A stretch of DNA of 5,060 nucleotides from Noviherbaspirillum sp. (lineage in GTDB: Bacteria; Pseudomonadota; Gammaproteobacteria; Burkholderiales; Burkholderiaceae): contig JAQGLQ010000554.1 of assembly GCA_028292785.1 (NCBI GenBank), positions 1 to 5,060 on the forward strand, read 5' to 3'. Under the pieces are notes generated by a model. It did not search any database and was not told where the DNA came from. It saw only the letters and a program-made list of their open reading frames with translations. Positions 1 through 5,010 of the stretch are shown piece after piece; position 1 is the stretch's first letter; each line of letters starts with the position of its first letter. The translations under genes were made by a program, and so were the position numbers.

Positions 1-272
1 CGCAGCTTCAGGCGCGGCGACGTGCCGGTTACGCTGATTCCCGGCGAAATGTCGGTGATGAAGTCGGACCGGGCCTTTTCCGAGGAAGTGAGCCTTACAT
101 TGTCGGTATACGTTTCGCGCACCGCAAGCGAGGGCGTCACGCGCCATTCGGCCGCGGACGCGTAGCGCGGAATCATCACCGCGGCAAGCGCAAATGCGGG
201 TGCGAGAATGGATGAGAGTTTATGGCCTCCCTGCCATGATGGCGGTTTAATTGTAGTAAGAATAATAGCCAT
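1..272 (-). CDS. PEP-CTERM system-associated outer membrane protein (TIGR03016-like), N-terminal part only
   Basis: The reading frame runs off the left edge, so only about 90 N-terminal residues are visible. The predicted start is the ATG at 272-270, which overlaps the end of the tyrosine autokinase gene by 26 bases. It is the only ATG, GTG or TTG I found in frame ahead of the hydrophobic signal segment, and its Shine-Dalgarno is poor. The N-terminus has a Sec-type signal: a lysine and histidine region, a hydrophobic stretch at about residues 19-34, and an A-S-A-A cleavage region near 38-41. The mature part begins EWRVTPSLAVRETYTDN, followed by SDFITDISPGISVTGTSPRL. From memory of the family, this matches proteins annotated as 'TIGR03016 family PEP-CTERM system-associated protein', beta-barrel-like outer-membrane proteins encoded next to the XrtA chain-length and kinase genes. 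The predicted role in polysaccharide passage through the outer membrane is inference. Sure of family, less sure of start. Confidence 0.8.
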   Translation of the reverse strand, partial: MAIILTTIKPPSWQGGHKLSSILAPAFALAAVMIPRYASAAEWRVTPSLAVRETYTDNVRLTSSEKARSDFITDISPGISVTGTSPRLKL

Positions 273-1125
273 ATTTTTGTGAGCCGGAGAATGCTTGAGA
301 CTTGTTATATACAAGGTTGATGTTGGGGCAGTCCTCAAGCTGCAATAGCGCATTCTTGACCGCGTTTTGGGTCGTCCTTTCCGCTTCCACGACCATCACG
401 ATCTGGCCCATCTGGCTTGCAAGGACACGCGCTTCGCTGGTCAGCAGCAGCGGCGGCGAGTCGAAGATGACAATCCGGTCGGCATAGCGGGTGGCGATCT
501 CGTCCAGCAGCCGGCTCATAGCCTGACTCGCTAGCAGTTCGGTTGCGTGGCGGTGGCTGGTGCCAGCGGGCAGAATGCTCAATCCGTCGATATTCGTCCT
601 GAGCATGACGTCCGCCACATGCACATCACGTTCCAGCAGAAGGTCCATCAGACCTGCATGCGCGGGCTTGAGGCCGAGACCGCTCAGCACCGAAGGCCGC
701 GCCACGTCGGCATCGATCAGCAGCACCGTGCGATCCACCTCGGTAGCGATGCTCATGGCAAGGTTGGTCGCGCAAAAAGTCTTGCCTTCTCCCGGCAGCG
801 AACTCGTCACCATGATGAGGTTGCTATGCTTCCCCATGTCCCTGGTGGGCGACAGGACATGATCAAGAAGGGTGCGCTTGATCGCCCTGAATTCTTCGGC
901 AACCGCGCTCCTGCCCACGTCTGGCGTGACCATGCCGAGGCTGCGCAATTTTTCCAGATCCAGCTCTACCCGTTTCGATTGGGATCTTGGGGAATTGAGC
1001 AGCGCCTGTTCCACCGCTGGCGGTGCCGGCGGGAGCGGCGGCGCCGCTTGCGCTTTATCGGCATCGGCCGGGGCCTCATGCTTGGCCGCGCCAATCCTGC
1101 CGGCAGCTTTTTCGATAATGCCCAC
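247..1125 (-). CDS. XrtA-associated tyrosine autokinase (BY-kinase, CpsD/Wzc-C type)
   Basis: This is a stand-alone cytosolic bacterial tyrosine kinase. The family autophosphorylates a C-terminal tyrosine cluster and works with a separate Wzz-like membrane activator, here the gene just upstream. Numbered from the GTG, Walker A is SSLPGEGKT (about 108-116), Walker A' is LLIDADVARPS (about 135-145) and Walker B is IVIFDSPP (about 218-225). A proline/alanine-rich linker lies near residues 25-45, an EEFRAIKRTL segment precedes the P-loop domain, and the tail KYGYYSYYN holds five tyrosines. I chose GTG at 1125 because GGGAG lies five bases upstream and because the resulting N-terminus, (M)GIIEKAAGRIG, resembles the 'MSxIEKAAxRL' opening of this family. 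An upstream in-frame TTG at 1152 would add nine residues but has a weak ribosome site. The predicted product is 292 aa, normal for the family. It shares the minus-strand operon with the chain-length determinant and probably tunes polymer length by phosphorylation cycling. Confidence 0.93.
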   Translation of the reverse strand: MGIIEKAAGRIGAAKHEAPADADKAQAAPPLPPAPPAVEQALLNSPRSQSKRVELDLEKLRSLGMVTPDVGRSAVAEEFRAIKRTLLDHVLSPTRDMGKHSNLIMVTSSLPGEGKTFCATNLAMSIATEVDRTVLLIDADVARPSVLSGLGLKPAHAGLMDLLLERDVHVADVMLRTNIDGLSILPAGTSHRHATELLASQAMSRLLDEIATRYADRIVIFDSPPLLLTSEARVLASQMGQIVMVVEAERTTQNAVKNALLQLEDCPNINLVYNKSQAFSGSQKYGYYSYYN

Positions 1126-1211
1126 GTTTTCTCCCGAAAGTGTTTCGTCCAATGCCTGGGTTTTTACTTTTGAACCATCAGGTCTTGATTGCGGAATGCA
1201 TGCGTTTCAAG

Positions 1212-1228
1212 GCCGCCAGACGGGCGGC
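1212..1228 (-). other. GC-rich stem-loop in the operon, between chain-length and kinase genes
   Basis: On the minus strand, GCCGCC and GGCGGC form a perfect six-base-pair GC stem around the five-base loop CGTCT. It starts ten bases after the stop codon of the chain-length gene and about 85 bases before the kinase GTG. No T-run follows, so it is not a typical intrinsic terminator. It could protect the 3' end of the upstream message or lower kinase expression relative to the chain-length protein. The function is inference; the structure is visible in the sequence. Confidence 0.45.
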
Positions 1229-1237
1229 AGGTCATCG

Positions 1238-2779
1238 CTATGCTTTTACGATCATCATGCCCAGCATTCCCCCGAAGGTCAGGATCAATGCCGTAAGAGC
1301 GGAGCCGAACGCGATGAGTCCCCGTTTCCGCCGCGATTTCTCCCTGTCCGTCCAATTCATGGAGACCGAGCCCAGGACGGGAAGTCCGGTTGCTTCCCGC
1401 AGCTGCGCGTGGCTCAGATAGGTCGGCCTGATCTGGCTGATGAGCAGGGCCACGCCCAATCCGGCGAACAATGCGCCGACGAATACCAGCGAAAACAGCC
1501 GTGGCCGATTAGGTCCGATCGCCTTTGAAGGCACCGTGGGCGGATCGATTATCCGGAAGGACATCATTTCGGTTGTCGCGCTCAAATTCCCCGACAGTTT
1601 TGCGGCTTCGCGGCTTGACACCAGTTTTTCGTAATTCGACTTGTTGATCTGGTAGTCCCGGTTAAGCTGCGCAAGCTCCGCTTCCACTTCGGGGACGGCG
1701 CCGCCTACCGCCTTCAGGCGCGCCACGCGGGCCGAATATTCATCGACCCGCGCCCGGATGGAGGCAACTCGTGCCTCGGCGTCCGACAAGGCAATCTTCA
1801 GTTGCTGCATCACCGGCGTGTAGTTCTTGCCGATGACGGTGCCCGCGTTGCCGCGCTGCTTTGCTTCCTGCCGTTTGCGTTCCTCGAGTTGATCGATCAA
1901 TCTAATGGTTGTGGCGACATCGGGATGCTGATCCGTAAACTGCGTTCGTAACATGTCGAGATTCTTTTGCAATGCAGCGATTCGTGCGTCGAGCTCGGGA
2001 TTGACGATGGCGGCCTGAGCCGGCGGCACCCCTTCGCCCTCCAAGATCGGCTCCTCGCCGGCGAGTTCGTTCTTGATCGAATTGCGCGCCTGCTCCGCCT
2101 CGGTCAGGGCGAGCTTCGCTTGACTGAGCAATTCCATCGACTCGGCAAGTTTCGCTCCATAGTCTCCTTCCTTGCCGGAAGTGAGGCTGCTGTGCTTCAG
2201 CCGGAACTCCTTCAGCGCGTTTTCGCCGGCGACGAGTTTTTGTTCATAAAGCTTGATTTGTTCGTCGATAAAGCGGACCGCATTATCGGAATCCTGCCTT
2301 TTATCGCCGAAGCTTCCTTCAATAAAAATCGTGAGCAGCGAATGCACGACGTTTTTTGCGAGCTTCGGATCGGCGTTGTTATATGAAATCGAATAGATGT
2401 CGTTGGTGACAGTCCCACTGATTCTGAGCTGATTCGCCAGGTCATTGACCAACGCTTCCCTTTCCGTGACGGAGTGAGCCTTGATATCAAGATCCGCCAT
2501 CCGCATGACGCGCTCGATATTGGGCCGGCTTAATAATGTGCGGCTCATGATCGACACTTGCTGTTCCACGTCCGGGATGGTCGTCATCCCCGAAAGGATC
2601 GGTTTCAGGATGGACTGGGTGTCGACAAATACGCGCGCCGAAGCCTGATAGTTATTTGGAAGCGTGTAGACGACCGCGCCTCCGCCGATCAGGATCGGAA
2701 ATGCCACCGCGATCGAATACCATCGATACTTCCAGACTCCCTTCAAAAGGGCAGTGAGTTGGGCGATCAACTCATCCAT
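1238..2779 (-). CDS. XrtA system polysaccharide chain-length determinant (Wzz/GumC-like polysaccharide co-polymerase)
   Basis: This 513-aa inner-membrane protein is predicted to control exopolysaccharide chain length and to activate the partner tyrosine kinase. A Wzz-type N-terminal region contains the first membrane segment (about residues 21-40) and the YQASARVFVDTQSILKPIL stretch typical of the family. A long, charged, heptad-like region (about 165-400) is predicted to be a periplasmic coiled coil. A proline-rich motif PPTVPSKAIGPNRPR precedes the second membrane segment (about 428-450), which is the hallmark of Wzz proteins. A third hydrophobic segment ends the protein (about 487-513), as in the XrtA subfamily (TIGR03007-like), which lacks a fused kinase domain. 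The start is well supported: AAGGAG at 2794-2789 lies nine bases before the ATG. It is the first gene of the minus-strand operon and is followed by the kinase after a short gap containing a stem-loop. It is complete, with no frameshift seen. Confidence 0.95.
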   Translation of the reverse strand: MDELIAQLTALLKGVWKYRWYSIAVAFPILIGGGAVVYTLPNNYQASARVFVDTQSILKPILSGMTTIPDVEQQVSIMSRTLLSRPNIERVMRMADLDIKAHSVTEREALVNDLANQLRISGTVTNDIYSISYNNADPKLAKNVVHSLLTIFIEGSFGDKRQDSDNAVRFIDEQIKLYEQKLVAGENALKEFRLKHSSLTSGKEGDYGAKLAESMELLSQAKLALTEAEQARNSIKNELAGEEPILEGEGVPPAQAAIVNPELDARIAALQKNLDMLRTQFTDQHPDVATTIRLIDQLEERKRQEAKQRGNAGTVIGKNYTPVMQQLKIALSDAEARVASIRARVDEYSARVARLKAVGGAVPEVEAELAQLNRDYQINKSNYEKLVSSREAAKLSGNLSATTEMMSFRIIDPPTVPSKAIGPNRPRLFSLVFVGALFAGLGVALLISQIRPTYLSHAQLREATGLPVLGSVSMNWTDREKSRRKRGLIAFGSALTALILTFGGMLGMMIVKA

Positions 2780-3148
2780 TTTGTAGTACTCCTTATATGA
2801 AGCAGGCTTGACATTTCATTTCAGCAAAATTTTATTGCGCTAAACCAACTTTCGGTAATGATGAAGGGTCACAGTAGGTGAGTCAACTGAAGATTTCGCT
2901 CGTCCGGCTGACAGGTAGGGGTCAAAGCCGCGCTTCGCTCGCTTCATCTCGCTTGAAAAGGCTTAATATCGACTTATGTAACATTATGAGTTATAGATAT
3001 CGTTCAGCGGAAAGAAAAATCATCAAATGCTTGCCTATGAGCATCTTTCCTATAAAATGTGAGTTGCCACCAGAAGTTACAACGCGACTGATTATTTCTT
3101 TGTCCATTGAAATGGCTTAAAGCAGTGGCCTTTTCCATTTAGGGAGCA
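2780..3148. promoter_or_regulatory. Divergent intergenic region between the chain-length operon and the export lipoprotein gene
   Basis: This 369-base gap must hold the promoters for both directions unless transcription enters from outside. The minus-strand ribosome site AAGGAG (2789-2794) and the plus-strand AGGGAG (3141-3146) lie at its ends. Plus-strand sigma-70-like candidates are TTGACA (2808-2813), 17 bases, TTTATT (2831-2836), and TCGACT (2969-2974), 17 bases, TATAGA (2992-2997). TATAAA at 3051-3056 has no good -35. On the minus strand, TAAAAT (2834-2829) has a poor -35. I checked for the GG-N10-GC spacing of sigma-54 promoters on both strands and found no convincing match. The stretch 2960-3120 is clearly AT-rich. 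A plus-strand open frame at 2878-3120 has no ribosome site and no recognisable protein features. Individual promoter assignments are weak. Confidence 0.4.
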
Positions 3149-3787
3149 ATGATGAATTCTGTATTACATAACATGATGGCTAAAATTATCGGCCTCGTTG
3201 CGGCTGGCCTGGTCATCATGTTAGCCGGATGCGCGACGAAGTCCGATATTCCGGTCGTCCCGATGGATACACGGGCGCCTGCCCATGAATACCTGATCGG
3301 GCCGGGGGATATGGTTAATATCAATGTGTGGCGGAACCCCGAGGTTTCGCAAAGCGTGCCTGTCCGGCCGGACGGCAAGATTACTACGCCGCTGGTCGAA
3401 GATCTGCCGGCAAGCGGAAGAACCGCCACCCAACTGGCGCGCGACATCGAGAAAGTACTGGGGAAATACATACAGCAACCCGTGGTGACCGTCGTCGTGA
3501 CGAATTTTGTCGGGCCTTATTCCGAACAGATCCGGGTGATCGGACAAGCTGCAAAACCGCAGGCCTTGCCTTATCGGGAACAGATGTCGTTGATGGATGT
3601 GATGATCGCGGTCGGCGGTCTGGCGGAATTCGCTGCCGGGAACAAGGCAAGCGTGGTGCGGACAGTCGATGGAAAACAGCAGAAAATCGAAGTGCGCTTG
3701 AATGATTTGATAAAAAAAGGCGATGTGTCCGCGAATATGCCAATGCGTCCTGGCGACGTGCTTATTATTCCCGAGAGCTTTTTTTAA
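3149..3787 (+). CDS. XrtA system polysaccharide export lipoprotein (Wza/EpsE-like outer membrane polysaccharide export protein)
   Basis: This 212-aa outer-membrane lipoprotein is predicted to form the exit channel, or part of it, for the exopolysaccharide. A signal peptide ends in the lipobox LAGC with the lipidated cysteine at residue 28. A polysaccharide export domain (about 44-120) starts with the conserved EYLIGPGDMVNINVWRNPEV and contains VRPDGKITTPLVEDL. It is followed by one SLBB-like domain (about 125-175, IRVIGQAAKPQALPYREQMS). The end, MPMRPGDVLIIPESFF, is typical of the short XrtA subfamily (TIGR03027-like), which lacks the long C-terminal part of E. coli Wza. ATG 3149 and ATG 3152 are adjacent. 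AGGGAG at 3141-3146 is better spaced for 3152 (five bases), so the true product may be one residue shorter. It is transcribed away from the chain-length operon, whereas in the XrtA loci I recall these genes usually run in one direction. Confidence 0.95.
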   Translation: MMNSVLHNMMAKIIGLVAAGLVIMLAGCATKSDIPVVPMDTRAPAHEYLIGPGDMVNINVWRNPEVSQSVPVRPDGKITTPLVEDLPASGRTATQLARDIEKVLGKYIQQPVVTVVVTNFVGPYSEQIRVIGQAAKPQALPYREQMSLMDVMIAVGGLAEFAAGNKASVVRTVDGKQQKIEVRLNDLIKKGDVSANMPMRPGDVLIIPESFF

Positions 3788-3792
3788 AAAAT

Positions 3793-3830
3793 GAATAAGG
3801 TTCAGGTTGCTCGCAAGCCTGTCGTTATTC
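3793..3830 (+). terminator. Imperfect hairpin after the export gene, possible terminator
   Basis: Just after the export gene stop, GAATAA (3793-3798) pairs with TTATTC (3825-3830). Inside this, CAGGTTGC (3803-3810) pairs with GCAAgCCTG (3813-3821), with one bulged G and a very small loop. The closing pairs of that loop would probably open. The stem is broken by an asymmetric internal loop, and only a short T-rich stretch (TTCTTTA) follows, so termination strength is doubtful. The position between two transcription units favours a terminator, possibly working in both directions. Confidence 0.4.
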
Positions 3831-3834
3831 TTTA

Positions 3835-3847
3835 CACTCGATGAGTG
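3835..3847. promoter_or_regulatory. Dyad CACTC-GAT-GAGTG, candidate activator (UAS) site for a sigma-54 promoter
   Basis: This is a perfect five-base inverted repeat around a three-base centre. Its centre (3841) is about 118 bases upstream of the start point predicted from the -24/-12 element at 3933-3948, the usual distance for an enhancer-binding protein site. XrtA systems are often accompanied by the two-component pair PrsK/PrsR, whose regulator is of the sigma-54 activator class, so such a protein could bind here. The dyad is short and no second copy was found, so the assignment is weak. Confidence 0.25.
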
Positions 3848-3889
3848 CGACACGAGCGCGGGTTGCAGAATATAAATGATTCCGGATTC

Positions 3890-3902
3890 CAAGCCATTGA
3901 TT
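3890..3902 (-). promoter_or_regulatory. Putative IHF binding site
   Basis: On the minus strand the sequence reads AATCAATGGCTTG, an exact match to the IHF consensus WATCAANNNNTTR. An A/T-rich tract (plus strand 3900-3917) flanks it on the 5' side of the core, as is common for strong IHF sites. It lies about 63 bases upstream of the predicted sigma-54 start point, between the candidate activator dyad and the promoter, where IHF typically bends DNA to bring activator and polymerase together. The consensus is degenerate, so the match gains weight mainly from its context. Confidence 0.45.
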
Positions 3903-3932
3903 TAATAAAATAAATTCTCATTTGGCATGTAT

Positions 3933-3948
3933 TGGAATGAGTCTTGCT
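3933..3948 (+). promoter_or_regulatory. Sigma-54 (RpoN) -24/-12 promoter for the Tat protein / HPr-rel-A unit
   Basis: The sequence TGGAATGAGTCTTGCT aligns to the consensus TGGCACGRNNNTTGCW with the required GG (3934-3935), ten bases, GC (3946-3947). It matches all positions except A for C after TGG and T for C two bases later; the latter is a frequent Y position. The predicted transcription start is near 3959, leaving a leader of about 90 bases before the ATG at 4051. The element faces the Tat-signal gene and lies downstream of an IHF consensus and a dyad. It also argues against the in-frame TTG at 3922 as a start, because that codon lies upstream of the predicted transcript. Confidence 0.65.
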
Positions 3949-4050
3949 TTAACAGGCGAAAGGATCATCGGGTCGGGCCAGTATCGATCCCTTCGAATTG
4001 AGGCGAAGTCAGGTGCTGACTTGGCTTTCAACGAGACTAAAAAGACCATT

Positions 4051-4686
4051 ATGGAACCAGACCAATTACCTGAAGATATGGCTTCCCGCGATGCGTCCGT
4101 CGACGCATCACGCAGGCGCTTCACGAGGGCAGGAATTGCTGTGTCAGGCGTCATGCTGACTTTGGCAAGTCGTCCGGTTTTGGGTACCGGCAATTATTCG
4201 ACCAAATGCTGCAAGAGCCCGTCAGGTTGGCAGTCGGCCAACAAAAGCGCGACGGGCAAGCCGCCGGTTTGCGAAGGCAAGGCCCCAACTTACTGGAAGG
4301 ATCGCAAGAACAGCTGGCCGGTCGATTGCAATCAGGAATTCAAGCGGCACTTCAGCTGCAACAGTTACGAAAGCTCGCGCTACGGCGATTGCTCGCTATA
4401 CGAGCTTTGCTCGCTGAATTTCGCCTCGGACAGATTCCGCTCCAGCTACGAGTACAGTGCTTACGTCTCTTCATTCAATAACGAAAAGCTGAGGCTGTGC
4501 AGTCATATCGTTGCGGCTTATCTAAACGCGAGATCCGGATTTACCCCTTTTCTAAAAGAAGAAACCATCAGAGCGATGTTCACCGAATGCATCAATGGCG
4601 GCGGCTTTTCGCCGACCGCTGGCGTACGCTGGACTGTGGCCGAATGCATCGAATATCTGGCGGCCACTCAGGCCGCGATAATATGA
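4051..4686 (+). CDS. Tat-signal, cysteine-rich exported protein of unknown function
   Basis: I do not recognise a functionally characterised family. From the ATG at 4051 the product is 211 aa. Residues 20-45 form a twin-arginine signal: SRRRFTR, a hydrophobic stretch AGIAVSGVMLTLAS, then PVLG with likely cleavage near residue 45. The mature part of about 166 residues contains ten cysteines (about 53, 54, 74, 93, 103, 114, 120, 150, 180, 199). It also contains a tryptophan/tyrosine-rich segment KSPSGWQSANKSATGKPP followed by CEGKAPTYWKDRKNSWP. From memory, this resembles hypothetical proteins with a 'GRSPGYWKNH...W' segment near PEP-CTERM or HPr-rel-A genes. The C-terminal half (AAYLNARSGFTPFL, EETIRAMFTEC) looks helical. 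There is no PEP-CTERM sorting tail. Start choice is uncertain: the ribosome site is poor at 4051 and at the alternatives TTG 4021 and ATG 4078. It precedes the PqqD-like gene and probably shares the sigma-54 transcript. Confidence 0.72.
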   Translation: MEPDQLPEDMASRDASVDASRRRFTRAGIAVSGVMLTLASRPVLGTGNYSTKCCKSPSGWQSANKSATGKPPVCEGKAPTYWKDRKNSWPVDCNQEFKRHFSCNSYESSRYGDCSLYELCSLNFASDRFRSSYEYSAYVSSFNNEKLRLCSHIVAAYLNARSGFTPFLKEETIRAMFTECINGGGFSPTAGVRWTVAECIEYLAATQAAII

Positions 4687-4733
4687 TGGTCGATTGGTGC
4701 CGGGTGGCCGTGACCTTCCTCGATTAACCGGAA

Positions 4734-5009
4734 ATGAAGTGGCAACTGGTTGCCGCTCACGCGGTGAAGGTTCGTGCGTGGGACGATGAGCTAATCGTTT
4801 TCAATTACCTTTCCGGAGACACGCATTTGCTTGGCGATGCTGCCGCACACATTGTTGCTATCTTGCAACATTCGTCGGCAGATGACCGTATAATCGCTGC
4901 CGAGCTATGCCGGCGCATGGAGTTTGATCGCACCGACGAAGTTATTCCCGAAGTCGGACACATTCTCGCGGAACTCAAGGCGCTCAACCTCGTTGAAGAG
5001 GTCGCCTGA
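4734..5009 (+). CDS. PqqD-like small protein of the HPr-rel-A system
   Basis: This 91-aa cytosolic protein is related to PqqD, the winged-helix peptide-binding chaperone of PQQ biosynthesis and a common part of peptide-modification (RiPP) systems. Visible features are the opening MKWQLVAAHAVKVRAWDDE, the core LIVFNYLSGDTHLLGDAAAHIVAIL, which corresponds to the PqqD pattern of 'L N xx G xx iW/LL d ... i l', and an acidic helical C-terminus ending LKALNLVEEV. The strongest support is the next gene, which opens like an HprK-related kinase A; these two families are normally adjacent. The ribosome site (GGA directly before the ATG) is weak. Translation may depend on coupling from upstream, where a 14-codon frame ends six bases before this ATG. 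The peptide or protein it binds is unknown; the Tat-signal protein next door is a candidate partner by position only. Confidence 0.8.
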   Translation: MKWQLVAAHAVKVRAWDDELIVFNYLSGDTHLLGDAAAHIVAILQHSSADDRIIAAELCRRMEFDRTDEVIPEVGHILAELKALNLVEEVA

Positions 5010-5010
5010 T

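Noticed and set aside
547..1173. Long plus-strand open frame (208 codons) opposite the kinase gene
   Set aside because: It is antisense to a kinase with clear Walker motifs. Its composition (rich in H, R and Q) is that of an antisense shadow, and no family features are seen.
872..1528. Plus-strand open frame of 218 codons spanning the kinase/chain-length junction
   Set aside because: It crosses two well-supported minus-strand genes, and its low-complexity S/A/G-rich translation shows no recognisable domain.
2918..2933. GG-N10-GC spacing in the divergent gap
   Set aside because: Only the two dinucleotides match. The TTGCW and TGGC contexts are missing, so it is not a believable sigma-54 promoter.
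2931..2956. Repeated CGCTT/TCGCTYG units (three to four copies) in the divergent gap
   Set aside because: The units are short, unevenly spaced and imperfect; they are not a CRISPR array, an iteron set or a clear operator.
2878..3120. Plus-strand open frame of 80 codons in the divergent gap
   Set aside because: GTG start without a ribosome site, no signal or domain features, and it crosses the AT-rich likely promoter region.
3221..3892. Minus-strand open frame of 223 codons opposite the export lipoprotein
   Set aside because: It is antisense to a gene with a clear lipobox and polysaccharide export domain. The His/Arg-rich translation is typical of a shadow frame.
3922..4050. N-terminal extension of the Tat protein to TTG 3922
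   Set aside because: The extension would begin upstream of the predicted sigma-54 start point and contains the -24/-12 element. It would also bury the twin-arginine signal about 60 residues inside the protein.
4206..4481. Plus-strand alternate frame (91 codons) inside the Tat protein gene
   Set aside because: It overlaps a gene with a signal peptide and a consistent cysteine pattern; the Q/L/R-rich translation looks like a frame shadow.
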